Shown: positions 9,302 to 16,955 of the stretch, in pieces
How positions within the stretch are numbered: position 1 is the stretch's first letter
Layout of the letters: every line of letters starts with the position of its first letter
DNA from: Sphingobacteriaceae bacterium
Lineage (GTDB): Bacteria > Bacteroidota > Bacteroidia > Sphingobacteriales > Sphingobacteriaceae
Reading direction: 5' to 3'
DNA length: 64,000 nt
Assembly: GCA_029266635.1 (NCBI GenBank)
Contig: JAQSWM010000009.1
Span: 124,001 to 188,000 of the forward strand
Program-made: the position numbers and the translations under genes
Notes under the pieces: model-generated
What the model was told of the DNA's origin: nothing
Database searches by the model: none
Seen by the model: the letters and a program-made list of their open reading frames with translations, nothing else

Positions 9302-9493
9302 TTACGATGAATAAGACTGCATTACCACCTCATAAGGCTCGGCGGTGGTATAAACGATTGGCTCTTCCTCAAGATGTGATGCCTCAATAGTGATCTTAGT
9401 ACCCTGAAAAGCTGGCTCAATTTCAATCACCCGGCTCTTTTCCAGCCGCACAAGTTCGTCGCCGATTAAAACACTAAAAAAATTTGATGCCAT
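9302..9493 (-). CDS. Small conserved-looking protein of unknown function
   Basis: 63 residues, acidic, predicted to be mostly beta strand (FFSVLIGDELVRLEK, then TKITIEASHL). No signal or membrane segment. It directly precedes the uncharacterised lipoprotein gene on the same strand with a 2-base gap, which supports a real two-gene unit. Function unknown. Confidence 0.6.
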   Translation of the reverse strand: MASNFFSVLIGDELVRLEKSRVIEIEPAFQGTKITIEASHLEEEPIVYTTAEPYEVVMQSYSS

Positions 9494-9585
9494 AATTCAG
9501 ATAATTTTTCACTTCGTCAGCGTTATAGATAAACAACAATTCTAATCATTTGCGTAAAGCCCGACCAAACCTTAAGCTTACAACC

Positions 9586-9705
9586 ATGATCGTTATAAAA
9601 TTGTTGGCATTATCTTTCCTGTGGATGGCGTACGAATTTAGGAACGCCAGGGAAATTGAAGATGAGGAATCGAAAGGAGAAAAACCTTCGCTTAAGCATC
9701 GTTAG
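9586..9705 (+). CDS. 39-residue single-pass small membrane protein (tentative)
   Basis: An ATG at 9586 opens 39 codons ending TAG at 9703-9705. The first ~17 residues are a hydrophobic helix (VIKLLALSFLWMAYEF) and the remainder is highly charged (AREIEDEESKGEKPSLKHR). This bitopic layout is common for small inner-membrane proteins. It is transcribed divergently from the 63-residue gene and convergently to the RRM gene. It could be chance, but amphiphilic organisation argues otherwise. Confidence 0.45.
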   Translation: MIVIKLLALSFLWMAYEFRNAREIEDEESKGEKPSLKHR

Positions 9706-9713
9706 TATTGTTA

Positions 9714-9737
9714 TAAAAAAAGCCGGCTAAGCCGGCT
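9714..9737 (-). terminator. Intrinsic terminator of the RRM protein gene
   Basis: A 7-base perfect GC-rich stem (9721-9727 AGCCGGC with 9731-9737) and a 3-base loop. On the minus strand it is followed by a run of seven T (9714-9720), placing it 17 bases after the RRM stop. Confidence 0.8.
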
Positions 9738-9753
9738 TCTATATATTGAAACT

Positions 9754-10188
9754 TTAGTAACTATCTCTGCCGCCGCGATTGCCGCCATCGCGGTTGTAAC
9801 CACCGCCGCTGCCGCCTTTGTTGTAGCCGCCGCCACCGCCACCTTTGTTGTAGCCACCGCCACCGCCGTAACCTCCACCGCCGCTGCCGCCTTTATAGCC
9901 GCCACCGCCGCCACCTTTGTAGCCACCGCCACCAGAAGGCCTGTCGCCTCGTTCTTCAGCTTTGCTTACAGAAATTTTCCGTTCGTAAATTTCTGTGCCG
10001 TTCAACTCATCTATTGCTTTTTGAGCTTCTTCATCGTTTGGCATTACAACAAAACCAAAACCTTTTTTTCTACCGGTTTCCCGGTCTACAATCAATTTAA
10101 CCGAAGATACTTCGCCGTAATCTTCAAATGTCTCCTTGATGTCTACTTCCTCTAACTGAAAAGGAAGGCTGGCAACGAAAATGTTCAT
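9754..10188 (-). CDS. RRM-type RNA-binding protein with glycine-rich tail
   Basis: 144 residues. Residues 1-80 form one RNA recognition motif with RNP2 (IFVASL near the start) and RNP1 (KGFGFVVM). The remaining ~60 residues are Gly-rich with Tyr, Lys and Asn in repeats of the GGGGYK or GGGGYNKG kind. This matches the Bacteroidota and cyanobacterial Rbp proteins that bind single-stranded RNA and are often cold-induced. The tail may vary in repeat number and may drive self-association (inference). It has its own terminator, so it is probably monocistronic. Confidence 0.93.
   Translation of the reverse strand: MNIFVASLPFQLEEVDIKETFEDYGEVSSVKLIVDRETGRKKGFGFVVMPNDEEAQKAIDELNGTEIYERKISVSKAEERGDRPSGGGGYKGGGGGGYKGGSGGGGYGGGGGYNKGGGGGGYNKGGSGGGYNRDGGNRGGRDSY
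9778..9940. repeat. GC-rich tandem repeat coding for the Gly-rich tail
   Basis: Imperfect tandem units of the type gccaccgccgcc and cctttgttgtagcc recur through this stretch. They code for the GGGGYK/GGGGYNKG repeats of the RRM protein. Units are multiples of three bases, so expansion or contraction would keep frame. Confidence 0.75.
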
Positions 10189-10278
10189 CTATTGAATTTT
10201 TATCTAATATAAGGCTAAAAAAAAGATTTAGTTTCGGCCACATTAAAAAAAAATCGGATACTCAGTCCATTGCGCTAA

Positions 10279-10599
10279 TCAAAAGGCAATCTTAGAGCTA
10301 AACAGGTAGGCGATAAGGATCAGCACCGCCACAACAATCACAAAGCCGGCGACTGTCTTCTGCCGCTCCTTTCGCATTTCAGCTTCTCTCGCTTCATCCA
10401 GATAGAACCTCCCGGCTGCAGCCTCAACAAAAATTCCTTGTGCCACCATCCGCTTAAACATAAATCGAGGTTTCATATCGTTAACATCTACCGCGATAGC
10501 TGTATTTGGCGACATAGCGCCGGCTTCTTCAAACATTCTGATGAACCTGCGCCTGCGGACTGCCAGGGCGATGGCTGCTGTGTTGCCTGCTGAGTACAT
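10279..10599 (-). CDS. Uncharacterised C-tail-anchored membrane protein
   Basis: 106 residues. Residues 1-75 are basic and probably helical (AVRRRRFIRMFEEAGA, then a winged-helix-like FKRMVAQGIFVEAAAGRFYLD segment). A single membrane helix, VAGFVIVVAVLILIAYLF, lies at the C-terminus. The N-terminus would face the cytoplasm. Not recognised; the segment RMVAQGIFVEAAAGRFYLDE resembles the helix-plus-wing of a small DNA-binding fold, but this is only a resemblance. Confidence 0.65.
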   Translation of the reverse strand: MYSAGNTAAIALAVRRRRFIRMFEEAGAMSPNTAIAVDVNDMKPRFMFKRMVAQGIFVEAAAGRFYLDEAREAEMRKERQKTVAGFVIVVAVLILIAYLFSSKIAF

Positions 10600-10691
10600 A
10601 CAATTATTTAAGGTTTAAAAACAAATATTGCGATTTATTGCCAAATTGCCGTTGTAAAAAAGGCGGGATCAATCCTGCATCAATTCCATTC

Positions 10692-12062
10692 ATGATCAAA
10701 AGACTTCTACTTTATACCTGCATTTTTTGCCTGTCGTCTTTATATGCAGGCGCTCAGCTTAAGCTTCCCGAAAACATGTTTTTGCACACGCTGCCGAATG
10801 GGCTTGATGTGCTGGTAATTGAGGATAGCAGCGTGCCGCTGGCCACCATAGAAATTACCTGTAAAAATGGATCCTACACAGAGCCGCCACAGTTTAATGG
10901 CCTGAGTCACTTATACGAGCACATGTTCTTTAAGGCCAACAAGGATTTCGACAGCCAGGAAAAGTTCCTCGACAGGATCAGTGAGCTTGGGATGAACTTC
11001 AACGGGCAAACATCCGAAGAGAAAGTTGCCTATTACTTTACACTACCGAAATTTAACCTCACAGAAGGGTTGAAATTTATGAACTCCGCTATCCGTTATC
11101 CCAAATTCAAGGAAGAAGAGATGCGGAAAGAAAACATTGTGGTAGATGGGGAATTTCAAAGGAACGAATCGAACCCATTCTTTGCCCTGAATGATGAAAT
11201 GCAGCATCATATGTGGGGAGATTTGTACAGCAGAAAAAACGTGATCGGCAATCATGATGTTATCAGAAACGCCACTCCGGCTATGATGGACAGCATCAAG
11301 AACAAATATTACTGGCCGAACAATTCGTTGCTTACCGTAGGTGGCGATGTCAAACATGAGGATGTGTTCGCCCAGGTGGAGAGCATTTATGGCAGCTGGA
11401 AGCCTTCAAAGTTTGATCCGTTTAAGAAATGGCCGGTGCCTGAGTTCAAGCCGCTCACAAAACCGGATTATTTTGTGGTGAAATCGCCCATCGCAAACGT
11501 GCCCATCATCATGTTTGAATGGCAGGGGCCGGATACCAGAACTGACATCCCATCCACCTATGCCGCAGATGTATTTTCTTTCATCCTCAACCAGAACTCA
11601 TCGAAATTGAATCAGTCGCTGGTGGACGCCGGACTGGCTTTGCAGGTGGGAATCAACTATCTTACGTTGAAACACGTTGGCCCTATCTCGCTAATTGTAG
11701 TTCCAAATCCTGATAAGATAGAAGAATGCCTGGCTGAAGTTAAGCGGCAAATAGCCTTGTTCGACTCGGAAGATTATGTCACTGATGAGCAGGTGCAGAT
11801 TGCCAAACGGCAGCTGGAGATCAGGCAGGTTCAGGAGCAGGAAATTACATCCGACTTTGTGCAAACCCTCTCCTTTTGGTGGGCATCGGCTTCCATAGAT
11901 TACTTCACCACTTATACCGATAACCTGAACAAAGTAAAACGTGCCGACCTGCAGAACTACGTCCGCAAGTATATAAAAGGCAAGCCTTATTGCGCTGGGC
12001 TACTAATGAATCCGCAAATGGCTGCCCAAGTCCTTCCCGAACGTTTTTTTAAAGCTAACTGA
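10692..12062 (+). CDS. M16 zinc peptidase, catalytic subunit, exported
   Basis: 456 residues from ATG 10692 (MIKRLLLYTC), which begins a signal peptide ending near YAGAQ; an earlier ATG at 10638 would block the signal. The inverted zinc motif HLYEH (HxxEH) is intact and a distal Glu ligand is provided by VVDGEFQRNE, so this is an active M16 (insulinase/processing-peptidase type) protease. It lies 17 bases upstream of a second M16 gene without the motif; such pairs form heterodimers that digest unfolded peptides. Confidence 0.92.
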   Translation: MIKRLLLYTCIFCLSSLYAGAQLKLPENMFLHTLPNGLDVLVIEDSSVPLATIEITCKNGSYTEPPQFNGLSHLYEHMFFKANKDFDSQEKFLDRISELGMNFNGQTSEEKVAYYFTLPKFNLTEGLKFMNSAIRYPKFKEEEMRKENIVVDGEFQRNESNPFFALNDEMQHHMWGDLYSRKNVIGNHDVIRNATPAMMDSIKNKYYWPNNSLLTVGGDVKHEDVFAQVESIYGSWKPSKFDPFKKWPVPEFKPLTKPDYFVVKSPIANVPIIMFEWQGPDTRTDIPSTYAADVFSFILNQNSSKLNQSLVDAGLALQVGINYLTLKHVGPISLIVVPNPDKIEECLAEVKRQIALFDSEDYVTDEQVQIAKRQLEIRQVQEQEITSDFVQTLSFWWASASIDYFTTYTDNLNKVKRADLQNYVRKYIKGKPYCAGLLMNPQMAAQVLPERFFKAN

Positions 12063-12079
12063 GCCAAGCACTATATTCA

Positions 12080-13381
12080 ATGAAGAAGTTTTTCGCCTTT
12101 CTATCGTTCGCATTTATATCGGTTGCCAGCCTCGCTCAACCGGCTGCCACCTCCTTTGAAGTTGATGGTATTAAAGTAATTTTCAAGCCTACTGTGAAAG
12201 ACATCATTAATGTAAGGATGTATTTCCGAGGCGGCGTCACCAATTATCCGGCATCGAAATCGGGCATCGAAAACCTGGCACTTGTAGCTGCCACCGAGTG
12301 CGGCACCAAAAAATATCCGAAGAATACCTTCAAGAACATCCAGGATGAATACGGAATTGCAATCGGAGGATCTTCAGATTACGACTACGGTCGCATTGAG
12401 CTGAACTGCATTTCCAAGCATTTTAAGCAGGGCTGGGATCTGTTTGATGAAGCTGTGAACAATCCTACATTCGAGAGCCGCGAACTGGACCTGATCAAAA
12501 TCAAACTGATCAGTGCTATCAAGCAACGTGAATCTGACCCGGACAGCCATATTGAAGATCTGGCGATGCAAAGCGCATTCAAGAACACGCCTTATGCACA
12601 AGATCCCAATGGAACGGAAGATCTGGTTGCTTCTTCTACGCAGGCCGAAGTAGCAGCCTATTACCGCCAACTGCTAAATAAAAATCGCATGTTTCTGGTG
12701 GTTGTAGGCAAATTATCCAAAGAAGAGCTGCGCCAGAAAATACATGAGTCATTCGCGGGATTACCATCCAAGCCTTATGAGCCGGTTGCGCCCACAGTGC
12801 CCGACTTTACAAAAAACAGCCTTGTTACAGAAGCAAAACAGCTTTCTACAAACTATATCAGTGGTTTAGTAAGCGCCCCGCCAATGCTCAGCCCTGATTA
12901 CGTGCCATATCGCCTGGCTATCTCGCTCCTGGGCGGAGGTTTGTTTCGGGAGTTGCGCACCCGCCTGAACCTTTCCTACAATCCCGGAGCCGAAGTGAAT
13001 TTGTTAAGAGTGCCTTACGCTACTTTCTTTGTCTCCACCAACGATCCAAAAGCATCTGTAGAAGCAATTATCGATCAGATCAGGACACTAAAGTCAGGCA
13101 CGATCCGAAATGAAAACCTTAACTTTTTGAAGGGAAGCTACATCACCAATAACTATATGAAGCTTGAGAGTTCCGGCGATATTGCGGCGGGTTTAGGCGA
13201 GGCAGAAATTATGGGGGATTGGAGAATGGCTGAGGCTTTACCTGAAAAGATTGAAAAAGCAACTCCGCAGGATATTCTGGACGCTGCACGTAAATACATC
13301 ACGGGCATAAAATGGGCTTACATGGGCGATCTTAGCAAAGCAGAATCTACTTTGCCAGCCTTCAGGGAGCTGGTTTATTAG
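12080..13381 (+). CDS. M16 peptidase-like protein, non-catalytic subunit
   Basis: 433 residues with a signal peptide (ISVASLAQ). At the place where the active partner has HLYEH, this protein reads IENLALVAATE, so the zinc site is absent. The substrate-binding R...Y element of M16B proteins is kept (FRELRTRLNLSYNPG). It is the expected inactive partner of the peptidase encoded just upstream, as in mitochondrial processing peptidase and bacterial M16B heterodimers. Confidence 0.9.
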   Translation: MKKFFAFLSFAFISVASLAQPAATSFEVDGIKVIFKPTVKDIINVRMYFRGGVTNYPASKSGIENLALVAATECGTKKYPKNTFKNIQDEYGIAIGGSSDYDYGRIELNCISKHFKQGWDLFDEAVNNPTFESRELDLIKIKLISAIKQRESDPDSHIEDLAMQSAFKNTPYAQDPNGTEDLVASSTQAEVAAYYRQLLNKNRMFLVVVGKLSKEELRQKIHESFAGLPSKPYEPVAPTVPDFTKNSLVTEAKQLSTNYISGLVSAPPMLSPDYVPYRLAISLLGGGLFRELRTRLNLSYNPGAEVNLLRVPYATFFVSTNDPKASVEAIIDQIRTLKSGTIRNENLNFLKGSYITNNYMKLESSGDIAAGLGEAEIMGDWRMAEALPEKIEKATPQDILDAARKYITGIKWAYMGDLSKAESTLPAFRELVY

Positions 13382-13481
13382 ACTCCAAAGTTAACGGCAC
13401 ATTTGTTGCAAAGACTGTAGGCAAAATCGGCAAGCTCGTTATGAGCCGCTGCAGCCGGATAACAATATCTTCTAAATCAAA

Positions 13482-15185
13482 ATGTGTATGTATAAACCTA
13501 CAATGTTCCAACATATAAACCCTGGACAAAGATTCTTCTTATTTACTCTCCTCGGGCTTTCTTTCCTGTTCCTGGTGTCAATAAGCTCCTGCACCAGCAA
13601 ACCAAAAAATACTAGTGGCAGTAAAACTGCTGCTGTCGATAAAAACCAGCCTACTCTCGACAGTAATTACGTATGGAATTACTTCAAGAACGACCCGAAG
13701 TTAAAGGGGGAGTTAGAATGGGCAAAGGACTTCTATCGCGAGCATGGCTTCACCGTAGCATGGTTCAAAGACAACAAACTGGTTCCGCAAGCCCATGAGC
13801 TGCAGGAAGTCATTGCCAAGAGCGATGAGGATGGGCTTGATCCGAAAGATTATCAGGTGAAAGACCTAAACAAGATGTTTGCTGACCTGGAGGCTGCCAA
13901 GAAAGATGAGGCGAAATACGCAGAGCTTCAGAAGCAAACAGACTTAGCTTTATCAGGCACTTATTTCTTATGGGCATCTGATTTTTATCGCGGACGTGTA
14001 AATCCCAAGGAAAGCAAAGGCATTGATTGGGATGTGAAAAAGAATAAGATCAAGCTTCACAAGGCGCTGCTGACTGTACTGAACGAACGCGACAGCAAGT
14101 ATCCTTATGCAGATTTCAAACCGCTTCACCCGGAATATGCCCGTTTGAAAAATGCGCTTGCAAAATATCGCAAGGTACAGGCATCGGGTGGATGGCCCAG
14201 CCTTCCAACAAGTATCAAATTAAAGCCCGGCGATAAATCTGCAATGGTACCCGCGCTATCTAAGAGGCTTGCCGCAATAATGCCTGTTAAGCGGGCTGAT
14301 ACGTCTAACGTGTATGATCCGGGCTTAGTGGCAGCGGTGAAAAGCTTTCAGCAATTACAGGGTTTAAAACCTGATGGAGTAGTGGGCGGGGAAACGTTAA
14401 AGCAGTTGAATGTGCCGGTGGATAAAAGGATCACCCAGATTCTGCTTAACATGGAGCGCTGGCGCTGGATTCCTAAAAGCTTCGAGCCCGACTATTTGCT
14501 CGCAAACATTCCTGAATACAAACTTCACGTAGTTGAAAAAGGCAAAGAGGTTATGAGTATGAATGTGATTGTGGGAAAGGTCCTTCATGAAACAAAGGTA
14601 TTCAGCGATAAGCTTGAAACGGTTGTGTTGTCGCCTTACTGGAATGTGCCAACAAGTATCCTGCAAAATGAGATTGGTCCCAAGATGCTGTCTAACCCTG
14701 GTTACCTGGATCACCTGGACATGGAAGTGGTAAACTACAAAGGCCAGCAGGTAAGCCCGTCGGTAGTGAACTGGGCGAATGTGGATGAGAATATGAAGTA
14801 TATCGTTCGTCGCAGGCCAGGCCCGAAAAATGACCTTGGCGATGTTAAGTTCCTTTTTCCGAACACGAACAACATCTATTTCCATGACACTCCCCACGAT
14901 GAGCTGTTCAGCCAGAGCAAAAGAAACTTCAGCCACGGCTGTGTGCGCCTTGAGCGTCCGATTGATCTTGCCGAATATCTGTTAAGGGACATGCCGGGCT
15001 GGGACCGATCAAAAATTGAGAATACAATATCAGCCAGAAAGGAAAGACAGATTAAGCTTAAGAAAGTACTGCCTGTATATTTGGTGTACTTTACCAGCTG
15101 GGCAGATGACAATGGAAATGTGAGCTTCCGGGATGACATCTATGACCACGATACTGCATTAGCTAAGCTATTTTTCAAAAAATAG
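13482..15185 (+). CDS. L,D-transpeptidase (YcbB/LdtD type), lipoprotein
   Basis: Up to 567 residues; ATG codons at 13482, 13488 and 13503 are all possible. A hydrophobic N-terminus ends in the lipobox SISSC. Then come the scaffold domain, a peptidoglycan-binding segment (LKPGDKSAMVPALSKRL to LQGLKPDGVVGGETLKQLN) and a YkuD catalytic domain with SHGCVRLE, Cys487 (numbering from 13482) being the nucleophile. Proteins of this type make 3-3 cross-links in peptidoglycan or attach proteins to it. The gene ends in a strong terminator. Confidence 0.93.
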   Translation: MCMYKPTMFQHINPGQRFFLFTLLGLSFLFLVSISSCTSKPKNTSGSKTAAVDKNQPTLDSNYVWNYFKNDPKLKGELEWAKDFYREHGFTVAWFKDNKLVPQAHELQEVIAKSDEDGLDPKDYQVKDLNKMFADLEAAKKDEAKYAELQKQTDLALSGTYFLWASDFYRGRVNPKESKGIDWDVKKNKIKLHKALLTVLNERDSKYPYADFKPLHPEYARLKNALAKYRKVQASGGWPSLPTSIKLKPGDKSAMVPALSKRLAAIMPVKRADTSNVYDPGLVAAVKSFQQLQGLKPDGVVGGETLKQLNVPVDKRITQILLNMERWRWIPKSFEPDYLLANIPEYKLHVVEKGKEVMSMNVIVGKVLHETKVFSDKLETVVLSPYWNVPTSILQNEIGPKMLSNPGYLDHLDMEVVNYKGQQVSPSVVNWANVDENMKYIVRRRPGPKNDLGDVKFLFPNTNNIYFHDTPHDELFSQSKRNFSHGCVRLERPIDLAEYLLRDMPGWDRSKIENTISARKERQIKLKKVLPVYLVYFTSWADDNGNVSFRDDIYDHDTALAKLFFKK

Positions 15186-15251
15186 GCCTATATTTTGTAC
15201 ACAGATGTATTCTGTTGAATACAGAGTTTTGTAATTTGAATGTCTTTTTGG

Positions 15252-15284
15252 AGCGGATGAAAAAAAGTTTTCATCCGCTTTTTT
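15252..15284 (+). terminator. Strong intrinsic terminator after the L,D-transpeptidase gene
   Basis: A 12-base perfect stem (15252-15263 AGCGGATGAAAA with 15268-15279) and a 4-base loop AAAG, followed by six T. It lies about 65 bases after the stop. Confidence 0.9.
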
Positions 15285-15299
15285 ATGCATGCATAGCAT

Positions 15300-15531
15300 T
15301 CAAAAGTGCTAAAAAGCGGCTTTAAGGCCCCTAAAGTTAGAAAATGAACTCAGAACCGGGTAGGTCAGCGCCGACCAGTTTTCAACTTGGCATAATACTG
15401 GCCTTGCGCACAGCCCAAATTCAAAATAAATCAAAATAGTGCCCGTTTAAGATTAAGAAAAACATCAGAGCTAGCGCCTACCAACACGATAGCTCGGCAA
15501 AACTAAAGTTCTACTTATAAAACAAAGCAGT
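15300..15531 (+). promoter_or_regulatory. Leader/control region of the glucosaminidase gene
   Basis: No gene was seen in this non-coding stretch. It contains a near-perfect 14-base palindrome, GGTCAGCGCCGACC (15363-15376, one mismatched pair). About 10 bases further is TTGGCA (15387-15392) and, at the right spacing, TGGC (15399-15402), which resembles a -24/-12 sigma-54 promoter with one mismatch in the -12 part. A small inverted repeat GAGCTA/TAGCTC (15468-15473 and 15490-15495) would be in the leader. All roles are guesses. Confidence 0.3.
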
Positions 15532-16143
15532 ATGAAACAACTAGGAAGTTCTTTTAAAATCAAAAGCAGCGCCAACACTACGAAGACGAAAAGCCCGAAG
15601 AGATACATTATATATGTGTTGTTAGCAGGATTAAGCTATTTGGGAGGACTTTACTTTTCGCCGGTAAAAACAGCAGAGGCTATAGAAGCTGAGCAGTCGG
15701 CAAGCGTACGGGCAAACGAGCCGTTCTCTGAGCAAGCTTTACTTGCCTTCATGAAAAAATTGAAAATCAAATACCCTGAAACTGTTTTGTCTCAGGCGAG
15801 ATTAGAAACCGGAAACTTTACAAGCGATATCTTCAAAGAGAACCATAACCTGTTCGGGATGAAGCTTGCCGCGACAAGGCCAACAGCAGCAATCGGCGAG
15901 AACAGAGGCCACGCACAATACAGAAACTGGAAAGACTCGGTGGTTGATTATGCCTTACTTCAAAGCTATATCATTGCCAAGTTGCCAAAAAACAACAACG
16001 AGTCATATCGTAAATATATCCAGAAATTTTATTCAGAAACATCAGATTATCTGACACGCATCGACCGTACGGTTGAAGCGGATAAAGAACAAATTACGCT
16101 TGCATATAACGGTGGTTTATTGACAGGCAGCAAAGGCCTTTAG
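15532..16143 (+). CDS. Membrane-anchored glucosaminidase-domain protein
   Basis: 203 residues. A basic N-terminus precedes a membrane or uncleaved signal helix (YIIYVLLAGLSYLGGLYF). Residues ~65-180 form a lysozyme-like N-acetylglucosaminidase domain (Pfam Glucosaminidase): VLSQARLETGNFTS holds the presumed catalytic Glu, followed by the family's NHNLFGMK and YRNWKDSVVDYALL. It should cut the glycan chain of peptidoglycan. It stands alone between two terminators. Confidence 0.85.
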   Translation: MKQLGSSFKIKSSANTTKTKSPKRYIIYVLLAGLSYLGGLYFSPVKTAEAIEAEQSASVRANEPFSEQALLAFMKKLKIKYPETVLSQARLETGNFTSDIFKENHNLFGMKLAATRPTAAIGENRGHAQYRNWKDSVVDYALLQSYIIAKLPKNNNESYRKYIQKFYSETSDYLTRIDRTVEADKEQITLAYNGGLLTGSKGL

Positions 16144-16161
16144 TTTTGTAGGTTGGTTCAT

Positions 16162-16190
16162 AAAACCCGGTGGAGACATCGGGTTTTTTT
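16162..16190 (+). terminator. Intrinsic terminator after the glucosaminidase gene
   Basis: An 8-base stem (16162-16169 AAAACCCG with 16180-16187) and a 10-base loop, followed by T's to 16190. It lies 19 bases after the stop. Confidence 0.85.
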
Positions 16191-16478
16191 ATGTCTAATT
16201 TTTTCGGGTTGTGGGTTTATCAAGCATAGCCTCGACTTGGCTATCCAACAAAAGTTAATAAAAATTTTTTAACTTGCTTTGAGAATGACGGAAAGAAGGT
16301 TCTATACTCTTTATTTTTTGGGGATTATCTAAAATCATTGTCTTTTAAACAATGGAATTGTTGTTATGATAATCTTAATCGTCTGTTTCTTTTGGCTACT
16401 GGTGGAATAGAGTCGTTTTCTCGTGGTGGCTATCGTGACGCGAAATTTTTAAGCTACCCAACTAATTATTCAACATGA
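16191..16478 (+). pseudogene. Broken small gene A, in-frame TAG at codon 13
   Basis: From 16230 to a TGA at 16476-16478 there are 82 open codons in AT-rich DNA, reading as a plausible soluble protein (for example NDGKKVLYSLFFGDYLKSL and GGIESFSRGGYRDAKFL). No ATG lies within this stretch. The same frame can be traced back through an in-frame TAG at 16227-16229 to an ATG at 16191. The final TGA overlaps the ATG of the next small gene as ATGA, a typical operon junction. Not recognised; most simply a gene killed by a nonsense mutation or 5' loss. Confidence 0.45.
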
Positions 16479-16666
16479 TGAAACGCAAAATTTTTTCAAA
16501 CCCTCGTTTTTGGTTGCTCGGACCAATTTGCATTTCAATAGTGTTTTTGGTGATGGCCTTCCCGTACTATTTTAACAGATATTTTTTAATGGTGTTGGTT
16601 GGCCCTGCTTTTTTGATTGGCAAAACTTTTTTCAACAAGTACATCAGGAAAGTAGATGACTTTTAA
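16475..16666 (+). CDS. 63-residue two-helix membrane protein of unknown function
   Basis: A basic start (MMKRKIFSNPRFW) is followed by two hydrophobic helices (LLGPICISIVFLVMAF and YFLMVLVGPAFLIGKTFF) and a charged end. The ATG overlaps the stop of broken gene A (ATGA), and its own stop lies inside the start of broken gene C, so it is the only intact member of a tight three-gene row. The row is AT-rich compared with its neighbours, which suggests acquisition. No function can be assigned. Confidence 0.5.
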   Translation: MMKRKIFSNPRFWLLGPICISIVFLVMAFPYYFNRYFLMVLVGPAFLIGKTFFNKYIRKVDDF

Positions 16667-16955
16667 CCTCTGACTGTTCAGGCTCTTTGGGCTTGTTGGT
16701 GAGTTTGAAAAACAACCTGATATTATTGTCTTTGTCTCGGTTGCAATTTTCACCTTTGTGATCGCATCAACCGTCCGTGGCCTATCTGATGATCGGGATC
16801 CCGCCCAACCGTTTGAAAAACCTCGGCACTGGAATTGGAAATCTTCGTCGCCGTACTATGGAGTTTTATTAAGGTTTTACTACCCCACAAACCCTGTCGC
16901 TTTCTCCAGCGCCCTCTCCAGCCCTGAAATGTCCTTCCCTCCTGCCGTGGCATAA
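16656..16955 (+). pseudogene. Broken small gene C, in-frame TGA at codon 6, runs into alaS
   Basis: An ATG at 16656 overlaps the end of the 63-residue gene and is followed after five codons by TGA (16671-16673). The frame is then open for 93 codons to 16955. It encodes a membrane-helix segment (IIVFVSVAIFTFVIAS) and then a charged, aromatic region (PRHWNWKSSSPYYGVLLRFY). The last ~75 bases overlap the antisense end of alaS and are probably not original. A single TGG-to-TGA change would explain the break. Confidence 0.4.

Noticed and set aside
9711-9932. Ala/Val-rich minus-strand frame in the Gly-rich repeat
   Set aside because: Low-complexity shadow of the repeat (AAVATTKVA...); the +0 frame encodes a real RRM protein.
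9778-9940. Short repeats as a possible CRISPR array
   Set aside because: Units are coding, without spacers; they encode GGGGYK repeats.
14397-14936. Minus-strand 179-codon frame within the L,D-transpeptidase gene
   Set aside because: Antisense shadow of a gene with an intact YkuD motif; no start context or family resemblance.
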